From Clostridia bacterium (lineage in GTDB: Bacteria > Bacillota > Peptococcia > Peptococcales > BICA1-8), in assembly GCA_012800195.1 (NCBI GenBank), contig JAAZJU010000063.1, positions 1-34,233 of the forward strand: 34,233 nucleotides of DNA, read 5' to 3'. Position 1 is the stretch's first letter, and each line of letters begins with the position of its first letter. The notes beneath the pieces are model-generated. The model saw only the letters and a program-made list of their open reading frames with translations. It was not told the DNA's origin and ran no database searches. The position numbers were made by a program, and so were the translations under genes. This document shows positions 1-7,759 of the stretch, piece by piece.

Positions 1-972
1 ATTCAGCGTTGTGCTGCTGATCATGTGGCTGAAACCACTGTATCTGTTGTAGCTTTGCCTAACGATGAAATGAAAGGTAGAATAATTGGTAGAGAAGGTC
101 GCAATATCAGGACTTTAGAAACTATGACTGGAATTGACCTGATTATTGATGATACACCCGAAGCTGTTATTTTATCTGGCTTTGACCCGATAAGAAGGGA
201 AGTTGCCAGAGTTGCCTTAGAAAAGCTAATTTTAGATGGTAGAATTCATCCAGCTCGCATTGAGGAAATGGTTGAAAAAGCCCAAAAAGAAGTAGAACAG
301 AAGATACGGGAAGAGGGAGAACAAGCTACCTTCGATACTGGTGTCCATGGCTTACACCCAGAAATTATTAAATTGTTAGGCCGGTTGAAATTTAGGACAA
401 GTTATGGTCAAAATGTTCTTAAACACTCTATTGAAGTTGCTCATTTAGCAGGGGTGATGGCCTCTGAATTAGGATTAGATGTTAATTTAGCCAAACGGGC
501 TGGTTTGCTCCATGATATTGGTAAAGCAGTGGACCATGAAGTAGAAGGCCCCCATGTCACAATAGGTGCTGATTTGGCTAAAAAATATAAAGAAAGCCGT
601 GAAGTTATTAATGCTATTGAAGCCCATCATGGGGATGTAGATCCTATGACTGTAGAAGCAGTTTTAGTGGCAGCGGCTGATGCTGTTTCTGCTGCTAGAC
701 CAGGGGCAAGGAGAGAAACCTTAGAGGTATATTTGAAACGTTTAGCTAAACTAGAGGAAATAGCTAATTCCTTTGATGGAGTGGATAAGTCTTTTGCTGT
801 TCAGGCTGGAAGAGAAATTAGAATAATTGTTAAGCCTGAAAAGGTAGATGATTTGAGTTTGGTTAAGGTTTCAAGAGATATCGTAAAACGTATCGAAAAT
901 GAGCTGGATTATCCTGGACAAATTAAGGTTGTTGTTATTAGGGAAAATCGCTCTGTTGATTATGCGAAATAA
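1..972 (+). CDS. rny: Ribonuclease Y, 3' part (5' end outside window)
   Basis: RNase Y is a membrane-anchored endoribonuclease that starts mRNA decay in Firmicutes. The reading frame is open from base 1 (IQRCAADH...), so the GTG at 25 is an internal valine and the gene begins upstream. About 323 of the usual 510-520 residues are present. The KH RNA-binding domain is visible ([12 protein letters not shown]), followed by the HD phosphohydrolase domain with its His-Asp pair in LLHDIGKA (codons 511-516) and a downstream AHHGD. The missing part would be the N-terminal membrane helix and coiled coil. A terminator follows, and ymdB is next, as in B. subtilis. A Ric-family gene, whose B. subtilis relatives adjust RNase Y activity, lies further down at 17399. 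Identification is secure. Confidence 0.97.
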   Translation: MQRCAADHVAETTVSVVALPNDEMKGRIIGREGRNIRTLETMTGIDLIIDDTPEAVILSGFDPIRREVARVALEKLILDGRIHPARIEEMVEKAQKEVEQKIREEGEQATFDTGVHGLHPEIIKLLGRLKFRTSYGQNVLKHSIEVAHLAGVMASELGLDVNLAKRAGLLHDIGKAVDHEVEGPHVTIGADLAKKYKESREVINAIEAHHGDVDPMTVEAVLVAAADAVSAARPGARRETLEVYLKRLAKLEEIANSFDGVDKSFAVQAGREIRIIVKPEKVDDLSLVKVSRDIVKRIENELDYPGQIKVVVIRENRSVDYAK

Positions 973-989
973 AAAACATTGGAAAGCTA

Positions 990-1018
990 GCGACCTTGTT
1001 CATAAGGTCGCTTTTCTT
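990..1018 (+). terminator. Rho-independent terminator after rny
   Basis: An 8-bp perfect stem, GCGACCTT (990-997) with AAGGTCGC (1004-1011), has a 6-nt loop and is followed by TTTTCTT. It lies 17 nt after the rny stop and would separate rny from ymdB. Confidence 0.88.
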
Positions 1019-1082
1019 AATCTCAATGGATATAATAATATTAATACATAAATTGATTTGGGAACTTTAGACGGAGGCAGAA

Positions 1083-1865
1083 ATGATTAATGTGCTAATG
1101 ATTGGTGATATAGTAGGTAATACTGGAGTAAAAGTTGTCAAGGAACTTTTACCTGCTTTAATTGAAAAATATGATGTTGATTTTGTGATTGCTAATGGTG
1201 AAAATGCAGCAGATGGTAATGGTATTACCTATGAAATTGCTGATGAATTGTTTAGTTTTGACATTCAAGTTATAACTATGGGAAACCATGTTTGGGACAA
1301 AAAAGAAATTATCAATTTTATAGATAGTGAGCCTCGTTTAATAAGGCCTGCTAATTATCCACCTGGTACTCCAGGAAAAGGATATATTATCTATGAGCTT
1401 GAAAAAGGTATCCAAATAGGGGTAATTAATTTAGCAGGTGTAGTTTTTTTACATTCACTGCAATCTCCCTTTTTAATAGTTGATAAATTAATTAAAGAAA
1501 TTAAAGAAATTACTCCCTTAATTATTGTAGATTTTCATGGAGAAGCTACCTCTGAAAAAGTTGCCATGGGTTATTATTTAGATGGAAAAGTGACAGGTGT
1601 TTTAGGGACTCACACCCATATTCAAACAGCAGATGAAAGGATATTGCCGAAAGGTACTGCCTATATCACTGATGTGGGAATGACTGGACCTAGGGATTCG
1701 GTATTAGGGGTAAAAAAGGAACTTGTAATTAAAAAGTTTTTAACCCAAATGCCTATAAGATTTGAAGTGGCTACTGGTATAGGCCAATTTAATGGAGTTG
1801 TGCTAAAAATAGATCCATCTTCAGGAAAAGCCATAAATATTACTAGAATTCAAGAATATTATTAA
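1083..1865 (+). CDS. ymdB: YmdB-family metallophosphodiesterase
   Basis: This is a 260-residue calcineurin-like phosphoesterase of the YmdB family (TIGR00282), a cytoplasmic dinuclear-metal enzyme. The B. subtilis protein hydrolyses 2',3'-cyclic nucleotides and affects biofilm formation and motility. The metal-site residues are all visible: Asp9 (GDIVG), Glu40-Asn41 (NGEN), Asn68-His69 (GNHVWD), His152 (DFHGEATSEK), and His177 and His179 (GTHTH). Length is normal. GGAGG at 1073-1077 supports the ATG at 1083. It follows rny after a terminator, so it probably has its own promoter; a TATAAT at 1031-1036 is a candidate -10 without a good -35. The neighbourhood rny-ymdB-spoVS matches Bacillus. Family assignment is certain, while the physiological role here is by homology. 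Confidence 0.95.
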   Translation: MINVLMIGDIVGNTGVKVVKELLPALIEKYDVDFVIANGENAADGNGITYEIADELFSFDIQVITMGNHVWDKKEIINFIDSEPRLIRPANYPPGTPGKGYIIYELEKGIQIGVINLAGVVFLHSLQSPFLIVDKLIKEIKEITPLIIVDFHGEATSEKVAMGYYLDGKVTGVLGTHTHIQTADERILPKGTAYITDVGMTGPRDSVLGVKKELVIKKFLTQMPIRFEVATGIGQFNGVVLKIDPSSGKAINITRIQEYY

Positions 1866-1901
1866 TTCAAAATTAAAATATAGCTATAATTAGTTTATAA
1901 A

Positions 1902-1928
1902 AAAGGAATTTTTTTTAAAATGTAGAAT
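1902..1928 (+). promoter_or_regulatory. Sigma-H-type promoter of spoVS
   Basis: AAAGGAATT at 1902-1910 fits the sigma-H -35 consensus RNAGGAWWW at every position. GTAGAAT at 1922-1928 fits the -10 core RNNGAAT, with an 11-nt spacer, the usual sigma-H spacing. B. subtilis spoVS is known to be transcribed by sigma-H, which supports the reading. Start of transcription would fall near 1935, about 50 nt before the gene. Confidence 0.75.
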
Positions 1929-1985
1929 AGATAAGTATCAAAGCACTTAAATTTTCCATTTCGAATTAGAGGAGGTAACATTTTG

Positions 1986-2246
1986 ATGGAAGTATTGAAA
2001 GTTTCAGCAAAATCTAGTCCAAATTCTGTTGCAGGAGCATTAGCAGGGGTTATCAGGGAACGGGGTTGTGCGGAGATTCAAGCAATAGGTGCAGGTGCAC
2101 TTAACCAAGCTGTTAAAGCGGTAGCAATTGCCAGAGGTTTTGTAGCACCAAGCGGGATTGATTTAATATGTATTCCTGCTTTTACTGATATTATAATCGA
2201 TGGTGAAGAAAGAACGGCAATAAAATTAATAATAGAACCCAGATAA
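1986..2246 (+). CDS. spoVS: Stage V sporulation protein S
   Basis: SpoVS is a small Alba-like nucleic-acid-binding fold protein needed for spore coat assembly and late sporulation in Bacillus. The protein is nearly identical to the well-conserved family along its whole length (MEVLKVSAKSSPNSVAGALA ... RTAIKLIIEPR). I start it at ATG 1986, giving 86 residues, the typical family length. A TTG at 1983 would add one residue. GGAGG at 1971-1975 serves either start. A sigma-H-type promoter lies at 1902-1928 and a strong terminator follows, so it looks monocistronic and switched on at entry into sporulation. It occupies the same place after ymdB as in B. subtilis. Confidence 0.97.
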   Translation: MEVLKVSAKSSPNSVAGALAGVIRERGCAEIQAIGAGALNQAVKAVAIARGFVAPSGIDLICIPAFTDIIIDGEERTAIKLIIEPR

Positions 2247-2271
2247 TAAATAATTGTAATATTATAATTAT

Positions 2272-2312
2272 GCCTGTTTATTCTTATTTAAGAATAAACA
2301 GGCTTTAATTTA
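2272..2312 (+). terminator. Strong terminator after spoVS
   Basis: A 14-bp perfect stem pairs 2272-2285 (GCCTGTTTATTCTT) with 2290-2303, closed by an ATTT tetraloop and followed by TTTAATTT. Confidence 0.9.
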
Positions 2313-2340
2313 CTTTCAAGCTTGTAAAGGGAGGAAAAAG

Positions 2341-3282
2341 GTGAGGTATCTAATTGCTGATAGTCATTGTGATTCGATTTTAGATGTTGCTAGCGGAAAA
2401 CGAAGCCTAGCTGAAGAAACAAATACTGGTCATTTAGACTTTCCACGGATGATGAAGGGGCAGATAGCTTTACAGTTTATGGCCCTTTTTATTGAACAGC
2501 ATTACAGACCCCATGGGGTTTTAATGCGTACCCTGGAGTTAATAGACCTAATAAAAAATGAAATAAATAAAGTGGATTATATTGATCTGGTATTAAATAA
2601 AAATGATTTAAATGAGTTTGTTTCCAACAAACCAAAAATTTTGTTGGCCATTGAAGGTGGGGAGGCTATCTGTGGTAGCCTAGGAGTATTAAGATGTTTT
2701 TTTAATTTAGGCATCAGAAGTATGACCTTAACCTGGAATTATCGAAATGAAATTGCCGATGGTTGTGGAGAAGAACCTTTCGGACAAGGATTATCTAAGT
2801 TTGGCCAAGAAGTTGTAAGAGAAATGAATAGATTGGGCATGCTTATTGATGTATCCCATTTATCCGAAAAAAGCTTTTGGGATGTTTTAAAATATACAGA
2901 ACAACCTGTTATTGCCTCTCACTCTTGTTGTAAAGCCTTGAGTGATCATAAAAGAAATTTATCTAATGAACAGATGAAAGCGTTAGCAGAAATGGGTGGG
3001 GTATTAGCTATCAATTTTTACCCTCCTTTTTTAAACCTTACTGATGAGGCGACCATAGAGGATGTTGTTAACCATATAACCTATGCTAGTGAAATAATGG
3101 GCGTTGAACATGTAGGTCTAGGTAGTGATTTTGATGGCATTGAAACAGTTCCAACAGGGTTAGAGAATATAGAATATTTACCTAGATTAATCGATACCTT
3201 AGAGAATAAAGGATTCTCATCAGAGGAAATCGCAAAGATTATGGGTAATAATATTATAGGGTTGTTAAAAAGGGTGTTATAA
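2341..3282 (+). CDS. Membrane dipeptidase-like enzyme, peptidase family M19
   Basis: This is a 313-residue zinc peptidase of the renal (membrane) dipeptidase family M19, expected to hydrolyse dipeptides, in bacteria often with a D-residue at the C-terminal side. The full set of zinc ligands can be placed: His9 and Asp11 (DSHCD), Glu105 (AIEGGE), His173 (VSHLS) and His194 (IASHS), plus the late GSDFDG motif. No signal peptide is visible, so it should be cytoplasmic despite the family name. The start is GTG 2341 with GGGAGG at 2329-2334. The PHP gene follows after only 2 nt, so the two are almost certainly co-transcribed and translationally coupled. Whether it acts on peptidoglycan D,D/L,D-dipeptides or another substrate cannot be told from sequence. 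Confidence 0.93.
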   Translation: MRYLIADSHCDSILDVASGKRSLAEETNTGHLDFPRMMKGQIALQFMALFIEQHYRPHGVLMRTLELIDLIKNEINKVDYIDLVLNKNDLNEFVSNKPKILLAIEGGEAICGSLGVLRCFFNLGIRSMTLTWNYRNEIADGCGEEPFGQGLSKFGQEVVREMNRLGMLIDVSHLSEKSFWDVLKYTEQPVIASHSCCKALSDHKRNLSNEQMKALAEMGGVLAINFYPPFLNLTDEATIEDVVNHITYASEIMGVEHVGLGSDFDGIETVPTGLENIEYLPRLIDTLENKGFSSEEIAKIMGNNIIGLLKRVL

Positions 3283-3284
3283 AA

Positions 3285-4127
3285 ATGGCAAAGTATGCTG
3301 ATCTACATCTCCATACCAATGCTTCTGATGGTGAATATAGTCCACAAGAGGTAGTTAAAGCAGCTTATAAACAAGGTTTTAGCGCCATTAGTATCACTGA
3401 TCATGATACTTTAAGTGGGATAGAGGAAGCGCGAGAAGCCTGTCAGAAACTAGGCATAGAATTTATCAGTGGTATTGAGATAAGTACCGTTTGGGAAGGG
3501 AAAGAAATTCATATTTTAGGATATTTTCTAGAAAAGGCCGATAGAGATTTTTTAGAAAAGTTAACTGAAATGAAAGATTCTCGTAAAGAACGGATTAAGA
3601 AGATGGTTAAAAGGTTGAATGACTTAGGCTATAATATTTCCCTGGATAAAGTCCAGGAAATTGCAGGGGAAGGTGCTATTGGCAGACCCCATGTAGCAAA
3701 AGCTTTGCTAGAAAAAAACTATGTAAAATCTATTAAGGAAGCCTTTATTAAATTATTAAGTCCAGGCTGTCCGGGTTATGTTCCAAGGTACAAAATAAAT
3801 CCTTTTGAGGCCATTGAATTAATTAAGGGCATCTCTGGTATACCTGTAATTGCGCACCCAGGCATAAATAACGATGAAGATCTTATTTATAAATTGGTGA
3901 AAGCGGGTTTATTGGGTATTGAAGTGTGGCATCCAGAGCATAATGAGTTGTTAACAAACAAATATTATCAACTAGCTAAAGAATATGACCTTTTAATCAC
4001 GGGAGGTTCCGATTGGCATGGTCATAATAAGGAAGATACTGCCTTAGGTATAATCAAATTAGATTATAAATATATAGAGAAATTAAAAAGAAAGAAAAAG
4101 GAGCTCTCACTTATTACCTTTACTTGA
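3285..4127 (+). CDS. PHP-domain phosphoesterase (YciV/RNase AM-like)
   Basis: This 280-residue protein has a polymerase-and-histidinol-phosphatase (PHP) domain. Metal-ligand motifs are present in order: His8 and His10 (DLHLHT), Asp15, Asp39-His40-Asp41 (ITDHDT), Glu65 (GIEIS), His76 (EIHILGY), then AHPG and GSDWHG near the C-terminus. The family includes enzymes that hydrolyse 3',5'-nucleoside bisphosphates or trim 5' ends of RNA (E. coli YciV/RNase AM). The arrangement PHP, insert, PHP fits that group better than histidinol phosphatase HisK, and no his genes are nearby. The ATG at 3285 lies 2 nt after the dipeptidase stop, and a terminator follows at 4185. Exact substrate is inference. Confidence 0.9.
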   Translation: MAKYADLHLHTNASDGEYSPQEVVKAAYKQGFSAISITDHDTLSGIEEAREACQKLGIEFISGIEISTVWEGKEIHILGYFLEKADRDFLEKLTEMKDSRKERIKKMVKRLNDLGYNISLDKVQEIAGEGAIGRPHVAKALLEKNYVKSIKEAFIKLLSPGCPGYVPRYKINPFEAIELIKGISGIPVIAHPGINNDEDLIYKLVKAGLLGIEVWHPEHNELLTNKYYQLAKEYDLLITGGSDWHGHNKEDTALGIIKLDYKYIEKLKRKKKELSLITFT

Positions 4128-4184
4128 CCTGAAATTAACAAATTGTTAAGATAATAAGGGACATAAAATATCGCACCAAAAAGT

Positions 4185-4213
4185 CCTTTAGCGAGATTGC
4201 TAAAGGTTTTTTT
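4185..4213 (+). terminator. Terminator closing the dipeptidase-PHP unit
   Basis: CCTTTAGC (4185-4192) and GCTAAAGG (4199-4206) form an 8-bp perfect stem with a 6-nt loop, followed by seven T. Confidence 0.9.
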
Positions 4214-4219
4214 ATACAA

Positions 4220-4249
4220 TTGTTCAATTTTTGCCACTCAGAATATAAT
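4220..4249 (+). promoter_or_regulatory. Possible sigma-A promoter of the cobamide cluster
   Basis: A perfect TATAAT at 4244-4249 has TTGTTC (4220-4225) 18 nt upstream. The -35 matches only three of six consensus positions. It lies between the PHP terminator and the coiled-coil gene that precedes cobU. No cobalamin riboswitch (B12 box) is seen in the 186 nt between PHP and the coiled-coil gene. Confidence 0.4.
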
Positions 4250-4313
4250 AAAGCCACCTAGAATATACTATATGGTAATAATGTCTAAATTAAGTATTCT
4301 TTGGGGGCAAAAA

Positions 4314-4574
4314 ATGATGTATGAAAAAATGAGCAAAGAGTTTTTGATAAATAGAATAAAAGACCTAGAGGAACAGGTAGAACATTTAAGAATTAGTAGA
4401 AGGGTCTTAATGAATTTAATAGAAAAAATTGAAAAGGAAAAAAGATTTTATCTCGCAAAATTAGAAAATGAAAATAAAAGATTGCAAAAGAACAACAGTA
4501 AATATGCCCAGTGGCTCTGGCAAAAGAATAGAAAATTAATTGAGCTTGAAACAAAGGTAGAACAGAAAAGTTAG
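4314..4574 (+). CDS. Small coiled-coil protein of unknown function
   Basis: I do not recognise a family. The likely start is ATG 4314, preceded by GGGGG at 4303-4307, giving 86 residues (MMYEKMSKEFLIN...). Upstream in-frame codons run into the PHP terminator, so a longer version starting near 4197 is unlikely. The protein is highly charged (Lys, Glu, Arg, Asn) with regularly spaced Leu/Ile, and residues of roughly 10-80 look like one long coiled-coil helix. There is no signal peptide and no cysteine. It ends 11 nt before cobU, so it should be the first gene of the cobamide transcript or be read with it. The link to cobamide synthesis is by position only. Confidence 0.65.
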   Translation: MMYEKMSKEFLINRIKDLEEQVEHLRISRRVLMNLIEKIEKEKRFYLAKLENENKRLQKNNSKYAQWLWQKNRKLIELETKVEQKS

Positions 4575-4585
4575 GGGGCTTCAGA

Positions 4586-5140
4586 ATGTCTTTAATTCTA
4601 GTAATGGGAGGCACTAGGAGCGGGAAAAGTGCTTTCGCAGAGAAACTTGTAGACAAGCTAGCGGATAATGTAGCTTATTTAGCAACAGCCCAATCCTTGG
4701 ACCAAGAAATGGAGGAAAGGATTAACCTTCATAGGCAAAGAAGGCCTGGTAATTGGACAACCTATGAAGAGGCCTTCGAGATTCCTACTATTATTAACAA
4801 TATTAAGAATAAACATAATGTTATTCTTTTAGATTGTATAACTATGTTGGTCACTAATTTGCTACTAAAAGATTTAGATTTTGAAAGAGTTAACAATGAA
4901 ATACTACTGGAAAAAGAGGAATTTGTGTTAAATGAAATAAAAAAAATAATTGACTGTGTAGTAGAGGATGAAGAATGCACTTTGGTAGTTGTCTCTAGCG
5001 AAGTAGGCCTTGGTTTGGTTCCTCCAGATACAATTAGTAGAGCCTATAGGGATATTAATGGGAAGTGTAATCAACTACTGGCAGAGAAAGCTGAAAAAGT
5101 TTTTGTTGTTTGGGCTGGTTTGCCAGTTCAGATAAAGTGA
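4586..5140 (+). CDS. cobU: Adenosylcobinamide kinase / adenosylcobinamide-phosphate guanylyltransferase
   Basis: CobU is a cytoplasmic bifunctional enzyme. It phosphorylates adenosylcobinamide and then transfers GMP from GTP, giving AdoCbi-GDP for CobS. The P-loop GGTRSGKS is at residues 8-15. The histidine that carries GMP is probably His49, in the conserved context RINLHRQRRPGNW, and the family's VSSEVGLGLVP and YRDINGKCNQ motifs follow. At 184 residues the length is normal. The ATG at 4586 has GGGGG upstream at about 4573-4577, overlapping the end of the coiled-coil gene. It is the first recognisable cobamide gene in the cluster. Confidence 0.96.
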   Translation: MSLILVMGGTRSGKSAFAEKLVDKLADNVAYLATAQSLDQEMEERINLHRQRRPGNWTTYEEAFEIPTIINNIKNKHNVILLDCITMLVTNLLLKDLDFERVNNEILLEKEEFVLNEIKKIIDCVVEDEECTLVVVSSEVGLGLVPPDTISRAYRDINGKCNQLLAEKAEKVFVVWAGLPVQIK

Positions 5141-5147
5141 TCTCTAA

Positions 5148-5171
5148 CAGTAGGGCTTTCAGCCCGTACTG
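5148..5171 (+). other. Intercistronic hairpin between cobU and cobQ
   Basis: CAGTA-GGGCT (5148-5157) pairs with AGCCC (5161-5165) and TACTG (5167-5171), with a 3-nt TTC loop and a single bulged G at 5166. No U tract follows, so it is not a classic terminator. It may be an RNA-processing or stability element. No second copy was noticed in the window. Confidence 0.5.
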
Positions 5172-5242
5172 GTAAGTTCTAAAAAATCTAATTTAAAAGG
5201 AAACTTTCAATTAGATATCTAGCAAATGAAAGGTAGGATATA

Positions 5243-6781
5243 ATGGCTAAAACAATAATGCTTCAGGGAACTGGATCTCATGTAGGAAAAAGTGTTTTAA
5301 CGACTGCTTTATGTAGAATTTTTTTTCAGGATGGTTATAGTGTAGCGCCCTTTAAAGGACAAAATATGGCGTTAAATTCCTATGTAACAGTTGATGGAGG
5401 AGAAATGGGGGGAGCTCAAGCTATTCAAGCTGAGGCTTGTAAAATACAGCCAGATGTTTTAATGAATCCTGTATTGTTAAAACCTACCCAGGACTCTGCT
5501 TCCCAAGTTATAGTTTTGGGTAAACCCATGGGTAATCTTTCTGCAAAAGATTATCATGTCCAATATAAAGATAAAGCTTGGCAAGTTATTAAAGATAGTT
5601 TATATAAATTGGCTGATAATTATCAAGTCCTTGTAATCGAAGGAGCAGGAAGTCCTGCAGAGGTTAATTTGAAAGAAAATGATGTAGTTAATATGAGGGT
5701 TGCTAAGGAAATAGGAGCACCTGTATTATTAATTGCTGATATTGATAGAGGAGGGGCCCTAGCCTCAGTAGTGGGTACTTTAGAGCTATTGGACCAAGAG
5801 GAGAGGGATCTGGTTAAAGGAATAATTATCAATAAATTCCGGGGAGACATAAATCTCTTAAAGCCTGCTCTAGACTTTTTAGAAGCTAAAACAGGCAAAC
5901 CAGTGGTAGGGGTAATGCCTTATTTCCAAGGTTTTAGAATACCAGAAGAGGATTCTATAGCTACAGAAAATCTTAACACGGTCTCCACTAGCCAGGATAA
6001 ACTGGATATAGCTGTTATTCATTTACCCTATATTTCTAACTTTACGGATTTTGATGCTTTAACTGGCGAAACCGATGTTGACCTTAGATTTGTTAAAAAA
6101 GGAGATGTTCTAGGCAACCCTGATTTAATAATTATTCCTGGCAGTAAAAATACCCTTCAAGACCTAGAATATCTGGAGAAATCCGGTTTGATTCAGGAAA
6201 TTAGAGATGCCTCTAACATAAATAAGATACCTATTATTGGAATAAGCAGTGGTTTCCAAGTTTTAGGGTCAAAAATTATTGTGTCAGAAAAAAATAAAGA
6301 CTTAGTAGAATATCAAGGTTTAGGACTATTAAACACAGAAACTGTAATTGATGCTAAAGAAATTACCACTCAAGTAAAGGGCAAAGTCATAGTCAATGAT
6401 GGTATTTTAAAGAATTGTCAGAATATGCAATTGGAAGGTTATGAAATACATACAGGAAGGACAACCCTAATCGGAGAAGAGGGCAATTCTCCTTTCCTTT
6501 TAACAGAACGCTCTGATCAAGAAATAAACTTTTTAGACGGAGCTATTGGTCAGTCAGGTCAGGTTTTTGGGACACATTTGCATGGTATTTTTGATAATGA
6601 TGTTTTCCGCAGACAGGTTCTTAATAATTTAAGAGAAGCCAAGGGTTGGGAACCTCTTGATATGCCTACCGTAAATACAACTCTTCTCAAAGAAGAAGCT
6701 TATAATAAATTAGCTCAGGTCGTAAGGGAAAATATTAATTTACCATTACTTTATAAGGTGATGGGATTAAAAGATGAGTAA
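5243..6781 (+). CDS. cobQ: Cobyric acid synthase, with Ser at the usual glutaminase Cys
   Basis: CobQ (CbiP) amidates the b, d, e and g carboxyls of adenosylcobyrinic a,c-diamide using ATP and ammonia, normally taken from glutamine. It has 512 residues, a normal length. The N-terminal dethiobiotin-synthetase-like ATPase domain begins LQGTGSHVGKSVLTTALCR (8-26) with FKGQNMALNS (38-46) after it. The C-terminal half is a class I glutaminase-like domain with PGSKNT (299-304) and the catalytic-type histidine in GTHLHGIFD (His447). At the nucleophile position, where the family has GICGGY, this protein reads GISSGF (333-338), so Ser335 (AGC at 6245-6247) replaces Cys. The frame is otherwise intact. 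The cbiB start overlaps the stop by 8 nt. Confidence 0.95.
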   Translation: MAKTIMLQGTGSHVGKSVLTTALCRIFFQDGYSVAPFKGQNMALNSYVTVDGGEMGGAQAIQAEACKIQPDVLMNPVLLKPTQDSASQVIVLGKPMGNLSAKDYHVQYKDKAWQVIKDSLYKLADNYQVLVIEGAGSPAEVNLKENDVVNMRVAKEIGAPVLLIADIDRGGALASVVGTLELLDQEERDLVKGIIINKFRGDINLLKPALDFLEAKTGKPVVGVMPYFQGFRIPEEDSIATENLNTVSTSQDKLDIAVIHLPYISNFTDFDALTGETDVDLRFVKKGDVLGNPDLIIIPGSKNTLQDLEYLEKSGLIQEIRDASNINKIPIIGISSGFQVLGSKIIVSEKNKDLVEYQGLGLLNTETVIDAKEITTQVKGKVIVNDGILKNCQNMQLEGYEIHTGRTTLIGEEGNSPFLLTERSDQEINFLDGAIGQSGQVFGTHLHGIFDNDVFRRQVLNNLREAKGWEPLDMPTVNTTLLKEEAYNKLAQVVRENINLPLLYKVMGLKDE

Positions 6782-7727
6782 CTTTACAATATTATTAGCC
6801 TATATAGTTGATTTAATTGTGGGGGATCCTCCAAGGATACCCCATCCTGTAATTATTATAGGTAAATTAATTTCTAAGCTAGATGGTTTTTTTTATCGTA
6901 GTGACCAATCAAATAGGTATAAGCTATTTTCCGGTGGTTTAGTGGTACTATTAATTCTCTTAGCAACCTATGGTTTTACCTATAGCCTTATTTACTTTCT
7001 AAATACTATCCATCCCTGGTTAAGCTGGTTAGCAAGTATTTGGCTGATTTCAACAACAATCTCTGCTAAAGGATTAAAGGATGTAGGTTTAGAAATTCAA
7101 AAATTATTGAAAGAAAAAAACCTCCCTGAGGCTAGGAAAAAGGTGGGCTATATTGTGGGCCGAGATACGGACAATCTGGATGAAAAAGAGCTTAGCCGAG
7201 CCACAGTGGAAACAATTGCTGAAAATATTGTTGATGGAGTAACCAGTCCTCTATTTTATGCTTTTATTGGGGGTGCACCCTTGGCCATGACTTATAGGGC
7301 TGTTAATACTATGGATTCTATGTTAGGGTATAAAAATGATAAGTATTTATATTTTGGTAGAATAGCAGCAAGAACGGATGATGTGTTTAATTTTATACCA
7401 GCAAGGCTAACTGGATTAGCCATTGTTTTGGTAGCTCTATTATTACCCCAATTTTCAGGACGAGAGGCTTTAAAAATATTTTTAAGGGATAGCAAAAACC
7501 ATCCTAGTCCCAATAGTGGGTATAGTGAAAGTGCTGTAAGTGGCGCTTTAAGAATCCAGCTAGGTGGAATTAATTATTATCAAGGTAAAAAATCAGTTCG
7601 ACCTTACATGGGAGAGCCTATTAATGAGCTAAATCATATCATGATACCCAATACCATAACAATCATGCTTGCAGCCAGCTTTTTCTGGGCTTTAATTTTG
7701 ACTCTAATAAATTTTTTAGGCTTTTAA
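6774..7727 (+). CDS. cbiB: Adenosylcobinamide-phosphate synthase
   Basis: CbiB (CobD in Pseudomonas nomenclature) is an integral membrane enzyme that joins aminopropanol phosphate to adenosylcobyric acid. The protein has 317 residues with the N-terminal signature DLIVGDPPRIPHPV (13-26) and hydrophobic segments near residues 5-20, 50-75, 80-97, 210-225 and at the C-terminus. Conserved cytosolic motifs such as GRDTDNLDEKELSRATVETI and NSGYSESAVSGAL are present. The ATG lies inside the last codons of cobQ (8-nt overlap), so translation is coupled. Its substrate arm is made by the PduX and CobD proteins encoded downstream. Confidence 0.96.
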   Translation: MSNFTILLAYIVDLIVGDPPRIPHPVIIIGKLISKLDGFFYRSDQSNRYKLFSGGLVVLLILLATYGFTYSLIYFLNTIHPWLSWLASIWLISTTISAKGLKDVGLEIQKLLKEKNLPEARKKVGYIVGRDTDNLDEKELSRATVETIAENIVDGVTSPLFYAFIGGAPLAMTYRAVNTMDSMLGYKNDKYLYFGRIAARTDDVFNFIPARLTGLAIVLVALLLPQFSGREALKIFLRDSKNHPSPNSGYSESAVSGALRIQLGGINYYQGKKSVRPYMGEPINELNHIMIPNTITIMLAASFFWALILTLINFLGF

Positions 7728-7759
7728 ATTTTTACTATATTCTTATTTAGGGTGAAGTT

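Noticed and set aside
4197-4313. Long N-terminal version of the coiled-coil protein
   Set aside because: It would begin inside the preceding terminator and has no Shine-Dalgarno sequence, whereas ATG 4314 has GGGGG upstream.
4128-4320. Cobalamin riboswitch upstream of the cobamide genes
   Set aside because: A GCCACT string occurs at 4233-4238, but the B12 box and the long multi-helix aptamer do not; the space is also occupied by a terminator and a promoter-like element.
4393-4656. Minus-strand open frame of 87 codons
   Set aside because: It lies opposite the coiled-coil gene and cobU, lacks a ribosome binding site and has a composition typical of the complement of AT-rich coding sequence. 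The other minus-strand frames in the window were rejected for the same reason.
5243-6781. CobQ as a pseudogene because of the lost Cys
   Set aside because: The frame is complete at normal length, all other motifs are kept and the gene is translationally coupled to cbiB.
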